From Polynucleobacter necessarius (GTDB lineage Bacteria > Pseudomonadota > Gammaproteobacteria > Burkholderiales > Burkholderiaceae), in assembly GCF_900095175.1 (NCBI RefSeq), contig NZ_LT606946.1, forward strand, positions 374,712 to 438,711: 64,000 nt of DNA, written 5' to 3'. The notes under the pieces are model-generated. The model was not told the DNA's origin, made no database searches, and saw nothing but the letters and a program-made list of their open reading frames with translations. A program made the position numbers and the translations under genes. Positions within the stretch are counted from its first letter, which is position 1, and every line of letters begins with the position of its first letter. This document shows positions 9,071-20,542 of the stretch, in pieces.

Positions 9071-9689
9071 ATGACAGCATTTAGACAAGCACCCCGAAAA
9101 AAATCTGATTCGATTGCAGCTGAGCCAAAACTCAGTCTTAAAAAGCTTGGATCCTGCAGCAATGGCCGATTTAGAGTGCCATTTAGTGATTTCAGACCTC
9201 AAAAAATCAGAAATTCTGCTTCATCAAGGTGATCACCAGATGGAGCGGTACTTTGTGCTTGATGGAATCTTGAAGCGCATTGTTTCTAGTGCGGACGCAA
9301 AAGAGATGATTCTGCGTTTTGCCATTGAAAAAGATATTGAGACTAGCTATGCAGCTTGGCGCCTCAAAACAGCAGCCTCATACAGTATTGCTTCAGTAAC
9401 TAAAGCACGTGTAGCCCGCATGCCCCTGAAGAAATGGGCTGAATTTTTGGATGCTCACAAGCCTCTTAAGGAAAGTTTTGAGTTTGAAGTGATGCGCTTG
9501 ATGAGTGAAATCATGGCTCATACGATTACCCTTCATATGCTCGATGCCCCGGGCCGTGTAGAGCGGTTCTTACGCAAATATGAAGACCTATTTGAGCTTC
9601 TCCCTAAAAAAGAGCTGGCTGCTTACCTTAACCTCTCTCCAGAGACATTAAGTCGCCTCAAAACAAAGCATAAAGAGCTCTTTGTTTAG
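9071..9689 (+). CDS. Crp/Fnr-family transcriptional regulator, start uncertain (possible frameshift)
   Basis: A cyclic-nucleotide-binding-fold regulator: residues ILLHQGDHQMERYFVLDGILKR form the beta-roll and LPKKELAAYLNLSPETLSRLK the C-terminal helix-turn-helix. The long frame has no ATG; its first usable start is TTG 9114. An ATG at 9071 lies in another frame and reads MTAFRQAPRK up to a run of seven A (9097-9103). With six A it would continue as NLIRLQLSQNSVLKSLD and join the main frame. So either translation starts at TTG or there is a one-base insertion. It sits just upstream of oxc and may have controlled the oxalate genes; the effector is unknown. Confidence 0.75.
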
Positions 9690-9900
9690 TCAGAAATCCT
9701 AATTGTTTCTAGATTTCAGGGGAAATTGACCGACGTTAATGATGAACCCTATCCCCAAGCCTAAGATTCATCTCAGCCTCAATGGGAATGTTTTTGATTG
9801 CCCGTGGCACTACTAATAACTTAATTGGAGACAGTTGGCGAAAGCTAAATTGCACTGAGCAGACCATGTGTTCGGGCGGTGTAATTAACTATAAATTTCT

Positions 9901-11609
9901 ATGACAACAGATAATCAAAATACCCAAGTCACTGATGGCTTTCATCTCGTCATTGATGCTTTAAAAGCAAATGACCTAGATACTATTTTTGGTCTCGTTG
10001 GTATTCCAATTACCGACTTGTGCCGTTTAGCTCAGGCAGAAGGATTGCGATTCATTGGTTTCCGTCATGAGCAGCACGCCGGTAATGCTGCGGCGATTGC
10101 TGGTTATATGACGCAAAAGCCTGGCATCTGCATGACTGTGTCAGCACCAGGTTTCTTGAATGGTTTAACAGCGTTGGCCAATGCCACTGTGAACTGCTTC
10201 CCAATGATTTTGATTTCTGGCTCAAGCGAGCGTGAGATCGTTGACTTGCAGCAAGGTGATTACGAAGAGATGGATCAGCTTAATGCTGCTAAGCCATATT
10301 GCAAGGCTGCGTATCGCATTAACCACATTGAAGATATCGGCATTGGTTTTGCTCGTGCAATTCGTGCAGCTGTTTCTGGTCGTCCAGGCGGCGTTTATTT
10401 GGACTTGCCTGCGCAGCTATTGGCTCAAACAATGCCAGTGGAAGATGCTAAGAAATCGATCTTCAAGGTAATCGATCCAATTCCACGCCAAATTCCTGCA
10501 GCCGATGCGGTAGAGCGTGCATTGAATGTATTGAAGGGTGCTAAGCGTCCGTTGATTCTCTTGGGTAAAGGCGCCGCTTATGCTCAAGCTGATGCTGATA
10601 TTCGTGCATTGATTGAGAAGTCTGGTATTCCTTACTTGCCAATGTCGATGGCTAAAGGCTTATTGCCAGACAATCACCCACAATCTGCTTCTGCAGCGCG
10701 TTCATTTGTATTGGCTGAGGCTGATGCAGTGATGTTGGTTGGTGCTCGCTTGAACTGGTTGCTTGCGCACGGTAAAGGCAAGACATGGGGCAAAGATCCT
10801 AAGAAATTTATCCAAATCGATATTCAAGCAAACGAAGTTGATAGCAACGTGCAAATCGATGCGCCATTGATTGGTGATGTTGGATCTGTTGTTGGCGAGC
10901 TCTTAAAAGGTATTGCCTCAGTTCCAAAGCCTGCTACTGAGTGGATCAATGCGATCAACGAGAAAAAGATAAGAACATGGCGAAGATGGCTGAAACATTA
11001 GCCAAAGAAGCTTCACCAATGAACTTCCATGGTGCTCTGCGTGCGATTCGTGATGTGATCAAGAAGAGCCCAGATGTGAACTTAGTTAACGAGAGTGCAA
11101 ACACGCTCGACTATTGCCGCGCAATTGTGGACATGTACAAGCCGCGTAAGCGTTTTGACTCTGGTACTTGGGGAATCATGGGTATTGGTATGGGTTACGC
11201 CATTGGCGCTGCTGTGACTAGCGGTCTTCCAACCGTTGCAGTTGAGGGTGATAGCGCATTTGGTTTTAGTGGTATGGAATTGGAAACAATTTGTCGTTAC
11301 AACCTACCAATTATTACAGTTGTTTTCAATAACAACGGCGTGTATCGCGGTACTGACGTAAATCCAACCGGTGGCGCAGATGTTGCTCCAACAGTATTCG
11401 TTAAGAATGCGCGTTACAACAAGATGATTGAGGCGTTTGGTGGAGTTGGTTATTACGTAACTACTCCAGCTGAATTAGAGGCGGCTTTGACTAAGGCGAT
11501 TGCCGAAGGTAAGCCAGCCTTAATTAATGCAGTGATTGATGAGACGGCTGGTACAGAGAGTGGACGTTTAACAAACTTGAATCCATCAACTGCTGCTGGT
11601 AAGAAGTAA
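9901..11609 (+). pseudogene. oxc: Oxalyl-CoA decarboxylase, single-base frameshift
   Basis: A thiamine diphosphate enzyme that converts oxalyl-CoA to formyl-CoA and CO2. The first 350 or so residues have the [11 protein letters not shown] opening, the catalytic-type Glu in [13 protein letters not shown], and the central FAD-like domain ([11 protein letters not shown]). The C-terminal ThDP/Mg domain (VEGDSAFGFSGMELET...NNNG) is in a different frame. The break is at about 10968, where AAAAAGAT should read AAAAAGGAT ([12 protein letters not shown]); one G is missing. Corrected length would be about 569 residues, as expected. A TATAAA hexamer lies five bases before the ATG with no Shine-Dalgarno, so the message may have been leaderless. 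frc follows. Confidence 0.88.
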
Positions 11610-11682
11610 TACGTAATAAACACATCATTTTTTTAAGAACAAATTTAGCAACACACAAGAAACACTTTAAGGAGAATCAAAC

Positions 11683-12932
11683 ATGACTAAACCATTAGAC
11701 GGTATTCGTATTATTGACTTCACACACGTACAGGCAGGCCCTGCATGTACTCAGCTATTGGCTTGGTACGGTGCGAATGTGATCAAAGTAGAACGCCCAG
11801 GTTCTGGTGATGTAACTCGTAGCCAGTTGCGCGATATTCCAGGTGCTGATGCCTTGTATTTCACAATGTTGAACGGTAATAAGCGTTCATTGACATTGGA
11901 TACTAAAACACAAGAAGGTAAAGAAGTTTTAGAGAAGATGATCAAAACATCTGATGTGATGGTTGAGAACTTCGGCCCAGGCGCTTTGGATCGTATGGGT
12001 TTTAGCTGGGCTCGTATCCAGGAATTGAATCCAAAAATGATCATGGCTTCTGTTAAAGGTTTTAGCGATGGCCCCTCATATGAAGCTTAAAAGTGTATGA
12101 GAACGTTGCTCAGTGTGCTGGCGGTGCAGCATCTACAACGGGTTTCTGGGATGGTCCTCCAACAGTTTCTGCCGCCGCTTTGGGTGATAGCAACACCGGT
12201 ATGCATTTGGCGATTGGTATTTTGACTGCATTGATGCAGCGTCAAAAAACTGGCAAAGGTCAAAAAGTATCTTGCTCAATGCAAGATGCCGTATTGAACT
12301 TGTGCCGCGTTAAGTTGCGCGATCAACAGCGTTTGGACAAAGTTGGCTACCTCGAAGAGTATCCACAGTACCCACATGGCTCATTCACTGATGTAGTTCC
12401 ACGCGGCGGTAACGCTGGCGGTGGTGGTCAGCCAGGATGGGTATTGAAGTGTAAGGGTTGGGAGACAGATCCGAACGCATACATCTACTTCACAATTCAA
12501 GGTCATGCTTGGGAGCCAATTACTAAAGCTTTGGGCAAGCCAGAGTGGGCAACTGATCCAGCCTACATGACTGCAGAAGCGCGTCAAGATAAGATTTTTG
12601 ATATCTTCGCAACGATTGAAGATTGGCTCAAGGACAAGACTAAGTACGAAGCTGTGGACATCCTCCGCAAGTTCGATATTCCTTGCGCACCAGTTCTCTC
12701 AATGAAAGAATTGGCCGCATCTCCTGACTTGCGTAAGAGTGGTTCTATTGTTGAAGTAGATCACAAGGTTCGCGGTAAGTACTTAACAATCGGTAGCCCA
12801 ATCAAGTTCTCTGATTTGGAAATTGAGGTTGGTCCATCACCAGTATTGGGTGAGCACACCGATGAAGTATTGAAAGATCTTGGCTATAACGCTGATGACA
12901 TTGCTAAGTTGCATGCAGCAAAAGCGGTTTAA
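11683..12932 (+). pseudogene. frc: Formyl-CoA:oxalate CoA-transferase copy 1, frameshifted
   Basis: A class III CoA-transferase that moves CoA from formyl-CoA to oxalate, feeding Oxc. The N-terminal [19 protein letters not shown], the [16 protein letters not shown] block (the preceding region holds the catalytic Asp in this family) and the C-terminal [14 protein letters not shown] are present. The frame ends at 12090 after GPSYEA and resumes one frame over as [12 protein letters not shown]. Comparison with the second copy ([17 protein letters not shown]) shows one base lost near 12084-12087. Without it the protein would be about 416 residues. TAAGGAGA lies upstream of the ATG. It belongs to the oxc-frc module. 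Confidence 0.88.
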
Positions 12933-12962
12933 TAAAAATAAGCAGTATTTGTTTTAGTTTCG

Positions 12963-12989
12963 AAGGCGCTCCTTGTGGGCGCCTTTTTT
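12963..12989 (+). terminator. Rho-independent terminator after frc copy 1
   Basis: AAGGCGCtCCTTGTGGGCGCCTT forms a GC-rich stem with a short loop and runs directly into six T. It lies 30 bases after the first frc stop and before the PAS gene. Confidence 0.85.
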
Positions 12990-13027
12990 ATTCACCCGGA
13001 CAGAGTGAAAGACTTTAGACTGACAGC

Positions 13028-13450
13028 ATGAAAACAAACGTAGATTTATCTCAACTAATTGATTGTGTTGGCGATGCAGTCATCGTTGCTGATGCTCATG
13101 AAAAGATTGTGCTGTGGAATGCGGCTGCTACCAGAATTTTTGATTACTCTGAAGAAGAGGCGCTTGGCAATACTTTGGATCTGATAGTTCCCGAGCGTCA
13201 GCGCCAAAGGCATAAAGAGGGTTACAGCAAATCGATGGAGACGGATACAACCCGTTATGGAACTTCATTACTAAAAGTCCCAGCAAAGCACAAAGATGGG
13301 CGTACTTTATCCATCGCCTTTACTGTGGGTGTATTGTTTGATGAGAAACATCAGGCTAATGGTGTGGCAGCAGTGATTCGTGATGAGACCGAGCGTTTTG
13401 CTGAAGAAAGGACTCTGAAAATGCGACTTTCTGATCTTGAAAATCAATAA
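13028..13450 (+). CDS. Single PAS-domain protein
   Basis: A 140-residue protein consisting almost entirely of one PAS fold. It has the opening LIDCVGDAVIVADAHEKIVLWNAAATRIF, EALGNTLDLIVPERQRQRHKEGY, and a PAC-like end GVAAVIRDETERFAEER, then a short helical tail. No kinase, cyclase or DNA-binding output domain is present, so it probably works through a partner or binds a small ligand. It sits between the two frc copies and is one of the few intact frames there. Stand-alone PAS proteins often accompany oxalate genes in Burkholderiales, but the role is unknown. Confidence 0.8.
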   Translation: MKTNVDLSQLIDCVGDAVIVADAHEKIVLWNAAATRIFDYSEEEALGNTLDLIVPERQRQRHKEGYSKSMETDTTRYGTSLLKVPAKHKDGRTLSIAFTVGVLFDEKHQANGVAAVIRDETERFAEERTLKMRLSDLENQ

Positions 13451-13585
13451 ATTTGCACCCAAATAGCTAATATGGGCCATCCCTTGATGGATGTGCCCAA
13501 TAAATAGGCATGCCATGTTGCACCGCAATCTGTCGCTGGTAAAATTGGCTTAATTCAAAATTTCAATCTTATTAGGACTTTAAAC

Positions 13586-14828
13586 ATGGCAAAAGCATTA
13601 GAAGGGGTCAAAATTCTTGACTTCACGCACGTTCAATCTGGCCCAACCTGTACTTAGTTGCTCGCTTGGTTCGGTGCGGACGTAATCAAGGTAGAAAAAT
13701 CAGGTGAGGGTGATGCCACTCGTGGTCAATTGCGCGATATCCCTGATGCGGATAGTTTGTATTTCACGATGTTGAACCATAACAATCGTTCAATCACTGT
13801 GAATACTAAAACTCCAAAGGGTAAGGAAATTCTTGAGCGCTTAATTAAAGAGTGTGATGTTCTTGTTGAGAACATTGCGCCTGGTGCGTTAGATCGCATG
13901 GGTTTTTCTTGGGAACGTATTCAAGAGCTCAATCCTATGATGATCATGGCTTCTGTAAAGGGTTTCGGTCCCGGTCCTTACGAGAACTGCAAGGTTTATG
14001 AAAACGTAGCGCAGTGTGCTGGTGGTTCAGCATCTACGACTGGTTTTGATGATGGTCCTCCGATGGTGACTGGTGCTCAGATTGGCGATAGCGGTACTGG
14101 TTTGCATTTGGCATTGGGAATTGTGACGGCACTCTATCAACGCACGCATTCTGGTCGCGGTCAAAAAGTATTGGCGGCGATGCAAGATGCAGTGCTCAAC
14201 TTGTGCCGCGTGAAGTTACGTGATCAACAGCGTTTAGAGCGCGTTGGTTTGATGCAAGAGTATCCACAGCTCCCTAACGGAGAGTTTGGTGACTCTGTAC
14301 CCCGTGCTGGCAATGCTTCTGGCGGTGGTCAGCCCGGTTGGATTGTGAAATGTAAAGGCTGGGAAACAGACCCCAATGCTTATATGTACGTCATTGTTCA
14401 GGCTCCAGTTTGGGAGGCAATTTGCAAGGTAATCGGTCGCGAAGACTGGATTACCAACGTACGTTTTGCATCACCAATGGCTCGCTTGCCGCACTTGATG
14501 GAAATTTTTGGTGAAATTGAAAAGTGGACCATGACTAAGACGAAGTTCGAGGTTATGGATATCTTGAATAAATACGATATTCCTTGCGGCCCAATTTTGT
14601 CGATGAAAGAAATTGCAGAAGAGCCAGCATTACGCGCTACTGGAACGGTTGTTGAAGTGGATCACCCAATTCGTGGCAAGTACCTCACTGTGGGTAATCC
14701 AATCAAGAGACAGTCCAACTGACGTTACACGTTCGCCATTGCTAGGCGAGCACACTGATGAGATCCTCCATGAATTAGGTTATTCAACGGATGAGTTGAT
14801 TAGTCTTCGTCACGATAAGGTGATCTAA
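13586..14828 (+). pseudogene. frc: Formyl-CoA:oxalate CoA-transferase copy 2, nonsense and frameshift
   Basis: A second class III CoA-transferase, collinear with copy 1 and clearly homologous. From ATG 13586 it reads [19 protein letters not shown], then meets TAG at 13655-13657 exactly where copy 1 has Gln ([10 protein letters not shown]), a CAG-to-TAG type change at codon 24. The main body then stays open to 14722, where the frame is lost after VGNPIK. The last 40 residues ([25 protein letters not shown]) continue in another frame, consistent with a small deletion near 14708. Two independent lesions make this a firm pseudogene. It would have acted in oxalate activation. Confidence 0.92.
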
Positions 14829-14829
14829 G

Positions 14830-16907
<2,078 letters not shown>

Positions 16908-16915
<8 letters not shown>

Positions 16916-17096
16916 TCGAGTACACGTAAGCGCGCTGCTTTAACTTGGCTGCCTTGGCGCGACGTTGATCTTCGATAGTCAAAGGTTCTTTATCCCAGAG
17001 GAGGGCGCGACCAGCTTGTTGGCCTGCCTCGAGATGCGGTTTCTCAGATTTGAGTTGATTTAAGAGCTGGGTGAATTCGGATGTATATCTAGCCAT
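16908..17096 (-). CDS. DUF3460 family protein
   Basis: A 62-residue basic, mostly helical protein matching the DUF3460 family of Burkholderiales: MARYTSEFTQLLNQLKSEKP, then GRALLWDKEPLTIEDQRRAK and the ending KQRAYVYSND. I start at the second of two adjacent ATGs (17096). It overlaps scpA by eight bases and is probably cotranscribed and coupled with it. Function unknown; conserved length and position beside scpA suggest a housekeeping role. Confidence 0.82.
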
Positions 17097-17246
17097 CATA
17101 TTTCCTAAAATTCTCAATTAATTCAATAACTTGCAAAAATTACGATGCAGTAATTAACTGCCTAGGCCATCATTATTAACGATTTTTCCTACAAACCTGC
17201 CGACTTTTTGGTTAATTCCTGGAAATTCGCCTTTTTGAGGCTATTT

Positions 17247-18917
17247 TTATAGGTTTGCTGCCAATAAAGCCTCGATTTGAGGCGCTTCGACCCGAGTCAT
17301 GAGGTGCTTATAGGCGTTGATTGGGTTTTGGCTGGAAAGAGGCGTTTTAACGTCATCCCAGGTCATGGCGGGTACTGAGAGGAAGTCCTCAACCCCAGCG
17401 GTAACTTGAGGCAAGACCGGTTTGAGATAGAGGCTGAGTAAGCGGAACGCCTCTAAGGTAACGCTGCAAACACGTTGTAAGTCAGCTTCACGCTCTGGGT
17501 CTTTGGCGATATCCCAAGGCTTGTTTTCATCAACAAAAGCATTGACCTTATCAGCCAATTCCATAATGCTGCGCAATGCTTTGGCGTATTCACGGGCTTC
17601 GTAGAGCTCGGCAATTTTTTCACTTGCGGATGCAATATCGGTAAGCAGTGGATTGCTCATTGCTGCATCAGAAACTACTCCACCAAAACGCTTTACCAAG
17701 AATCCAGCACTACGACTGGCGATATTGATGTACTTACCCAATAGATCACTATTGACTCGTGCAACAAAGTCTTGGAGATTTAAATCTAAATCTTCCATAC
17801 TGTCATTGAGTTTGGTTGCAAAGTAATACCGGAACCATTCAGGATTAAATCCGGATTCAATCACGCTATGCGCAGAAATTAAAGTACCACGAGACTTACT
17901 CATCTTCTTGCCATCAACGGTGAGGAAGCCATGAGCAAATACATTGGTTGGGGTGCGATAGCCTGCAAAGTGCAAGGTTGCTGGCCAAAAGAGTGTGTGG
18001 AAATACAGAATATCTTTACCGATAAAGTGGTACTGCTCGGTAGTAGTATCGGGTCTGACCCATTCCTCAAAGTTCAAGCATTTACTCTGGCAGTAGTTGA
18101 GGAAGCTAGCGTAGTAGCCAATTGGCGCATCAAGCCACACATAGAAATACTTGCCGGGCGCGTCGGGGATTTCAAAGCCAAAGTAGGGTGCATCGCGGGA
18201 GATATCCCAGTCACCAAGCTTGCTATCTCCTGGCTGTCCAACCCATTCTTTCATCTTATTGCGAGCTTCAGGTTGCAGTGGCGTTTTTACTTGAGTCCAC
18301 TCGCGCAAGAAAGTTTCGCAGCGAGGATCGGATAGCTTGAAGAAGTAATGATCGGAAACTTTTTTAATCGGTGTTGCACCACTCACTACAGAGAACGGGT
18401 TCTTCAAGTCAGTTGGGGAGTAGGTTGCCCCACACTTTTCACAAGAGTCACCGTACTGATCTTTAGCGCCACACTTGGGACATTCACCTTTAATGAAACG
18501 ATCCGGCAAGAACATTTCTTTAACGGGATCGTAGGCTTGCTCAATAGAGCGCATTTCAATTAAGTCAGCATCACGTAACTTGAGGTAGATACTTTGAGAC
18601 AGCTTTTCGTTTTCAGGGCTATCGGTGGTGTAGTAGCTATCAAAAGAGATTAAGAAATCATCAAAGTCGCGTTTGTGCTCTTTCCAAACATTAGCGATTA
18701 GTTCTTTAGGAGTGAGACCTTCTTTTTCAGCGCGCAACATGATTGGAGTGCCGTGGGTGTCATCAGCGCCAACATAGTGGACTTCGTGACCACGCATTCT
18801 TTGGAAGCGTACCCAAATATCTGTCTGGATATATTCCACCAAATGCCCAATGTGAATTTGGCCATTGGCGTAAGGTAGAGCGGAGGTAACTAGCAGGCGA
18901 CGTTTGGGGCTACTCAT
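17247..18917 (-). CDS. metG: Methionyl-tRNA synthetase, lacking the C-terminal tRNA-binding domain
   Basis: A 556-residue class I synthetase charging tRNA-Met. The HIGH-type motif is in [16 protein letters not shown] near residue 22, a zinc knuckle with two CxxC pairs ([18 protein letters not shown]) near 145-162, and KKMSKSRG near 340, followed by the helical anticodon domain. Many betaproteobacterial MetG proteins are about 690-720 residues with an EMAPII/Trbp111-like C-terminal domain. Here the protein ends at ALLAANL, and the 130 bases downstream do not encode that domain. The catalytic and anticodon parts are complete, so activity is expected; the missing tail may be natural or a recent loss. 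Confidence 0.9.
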   Translation of the reverse strand: MSSPKRRLLVTSALPYANGQIHIGHLVEYIQTDIWVRFQRMRGHEVHYVGADDTHGTPIMLRAEKEGLTPKELIANVWKEHKRDFDDFLISFDSYYTTDSPENEKLSQSIYLKLRDADLIEMRSIEQAYDPVKEMFLPDRFIKGECPKCGAKDQYGDSCEKCGATYSPTDLKNPFSVVSGATPIKKVSDHYFFKLSDPRCETFLREWTQVKTPLQPEARNKMKEWVGQPGDSKLGDWDISRDAPYFGFEIPDAPGKYFYVWLDAPIGYYASFLNYCQSKCLNFEEWVRPDTTTEQYHFIGKDILYFHTLFWPATLHFAGYRTPTNVFAHGFLTVDGKKMSKSRGTLISAHSVIESGFNPEWFRYYFATKLNDSMEDLDLNLQDFVARVNSDLLGKYINIASRSAGFLVKRFGGVVSDAAMSNPLLTDIASASEKIAELYEAREYAKALRSIMELADKVNAFVDENKPWDIAKDPEREADLQRVCSVTLEAFRLLSLYLKPVLPQVTAGVEDFLSVPAMTWDDVKTPLSSQNPINAYKHLMTRVEAPQIEALLAANL

Positions 18918-19046
18918 GCATACTTAAATAGAAATAATTTCAACAAATGGGAATACAAGATTATGGGGCTTACGACCTCACTTCAGCATCAATTTTAGTC
19001 TGCGGTTAAAGTTAATGCTGAATTGAACTTATTTAAGAGGCGTTTT

Positions 19047-19895
19047 ATGGCTTTGCCCCACAATATTCAGATGTCTCACGCTTCCGTGCCTTTGGTGCAC
19101 GAAGTGGAGGTCATGGATGAGGCGGGGCGTATTAAGACCACCCATATTCCTGGGGAGCGCCCTTTAACCATTTACTTAGATAAGCGGGAGGTTGTCACCT
19201 TGATGACCTTGGGGGGCGCCCCTGAAGCCCTCGTATTGGGCTATCTGCGTAATCAGCGCCTAGTGGAATCACCTGACGATATTGCGAGTATCCAAGTGGA
19301 TTGGGAGACGGACTCAGCTGCAGTAAAGACTCACCGCAGCACGGTGGATATTGATGCCCTTACCAGTAAGCGCGTGGTGACTACGGGTTGCGGGCAGGGC
19401 ACGATGTTTGGTGGCTTGATTGAGGAGATGGCGGAAATTAGATTGCCAGATGGCCCTCAATTAACCCAAGAGGCAATAGTGTCCCTCATTGATAGCATTC
19501 GAGTTCATGACACTATTTATAAGAAATCCGGCTCGGTCCATGCCTGTGCTGTTTTTGAGCGGGATGGAAATCACAATGTCCGCCTTCTGCATTTCATTGA
19601 GGATGTTGGTCGGCACAATGCTGTTGACTCAATCTCGGGCTTAATGTGGCTGGCAGATAAGCCAGGCAAGGATCTAATCTTCTTTACAACCGGGCGCCTT
19701 ACCTCTGAGATGGTCATTAAGGGGGCTCAGATGGGTATACCCTTTTTGATGACTCGCTCCGGCATGACCTTGATGGGTTTAGAGCTCGCCCGCCAAACCA
19801 ATCTCACCCTCTTATCCCGTTGCTCTGGGAAGCATTTTGAGATCTTCAATGCTCCTGAGAGGGTGATTTTTACCTCCCCGCCCTCTGCCTCTTAA
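19047..19895 (+). CDS. fdhD: Formate dehydrogenase accessory sulfurtransferase FdhD
   Basis: A roughly 282-residue protein that passes sulfur from IscS to the molybdenum cofactor of formate dehydrogenase. The frame has the [12 protein letters not shown] block carrying the cysteine region near residue 115, [11 protein letters not shown]...[39 protein letters not shown], and a C-terminal [14 protein letters not shown] prefer ATG 19047, which has AAGAGG upstream, over 19023. No formate dehydrogenase is in the window. Formate is the product of the neighbouring, now broken, oxalate route, so a link is possible but unproven. Intact. Confidence 0.9.
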   Translation: MALPHNIQMSHASVPLVHEVEVMDEAGRIKTTHIPGERPLTIYLDKREVVTLMTLGGAPEALVLGYLRNQRLVESPDDIASIQVDWETDSAAVKTHRSTVDIDALTSKRVVTTGCGQGTMFGGLIEEMAEIRLPDGPQLTQEAIVSLIDSIRVHDTIYKKSGSVHACAVFERDGNHNVRLLHFIEDVGRHNAVDSISGLMWLADKPGKDLIFFTTGRLTSEMVIKGAQMGIPFLMTRSGMTLMGLELARQTNLTLLSRCSGKHFEIFNAPERVIFTSPPSAS

Positions 19896-19936
19896 ATTGG
19901 TGGACATATGGCCTGCGATGGTTTTACAATTCGGCC

Positions 19937-20503
19937 ATGACTATTAAATCTGACCACTGGATCCGCCGTATGGGCGAGCAAGGCATGATCAGCCCATTTG
20001 AACCTGGGCAGGTCCGCCAAGATGCCGCCGGGCAAAAAATTGTGAGCTATGGCACTTCAAGCTATGGCTATGACATTCGTTGCGCTGATGAATTCAAGAT
20101 TTTCACGAACATCAATAGCACTATCGTTGACCCGAAGAATTTCGACGAGCAATCCTTCGTAGATTTCAAAGGTCCAGTCTGCATCATTCCACCCAATTCT
20201 TTTGCTTTGGCAAGAACCGTTGAGTACTTTAAGATACCGCGCAGTGTATTAACAGTGTGCGTTGGTAAGAGTACGTATGCGCGTTGCGGAATTATTGTGA
20301 ACGTCACTCCATTTGAACCTGAGTGGGAAGGTTACGTCACACTCGAGTTTTCTAATACGACTCCATTACCTGCAAAGATTTATGCTGGTGAGGGATGTGC
20401 ACAAGTTCTGTTCTTTGAAAGCGATGAAGTGTGTGGTACATCGTACAAAGATCGAGGCGGTAAGTATCAAGGCCAAGTCGGCGTAACTCTGCCGAAGACT
20501 TAA
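19937..20503 (+). CDS. dcd: dCTP deaminase
   Basis: A 188-residue homotrimeric enzyme converting dCTP to dUTP for dTMP synthesis. The family motifs [50 protein letters not shown] are complete; the Glu in [12 protein letters not shown] is the catalytic residue of the family. [16 protein letters not shown] is seen near the N-terminus. ATG 19937 gives the usual length. It lies between fdhD and a decarboxylase gene with no evident operonic logic. Intact. Confidence 0.94.
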   Translation: MTIKSDHWIRRMGEQGMISPFEPGQVRQDAAGQKIVSYGTSSYGYDIRCADEFKIFTNINSTIVDPKNFDEQSFVDFKGPVCIIPPNSFALARTVEYFKIPRSVLTVCVGKSTYARCGIIVNVTPFEPEWEGYVTLEFSNTTPLPAKIYAGEGCAQVLFFESDEVCGTSYKDRGGKYQGQVGVTLPKT

Positions 20504-20542
20504 TCTGTTTAATCGCCGTATTGGCGAATTTAAAGGCTACTC

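Noticed and set aside
11683..14828. Very recent tandem duplication of frc
   Set aside because: The two copies are homologous but differ at many positions and are separated by a PAS gene, so they are old paralogues typical of oxalate modules.
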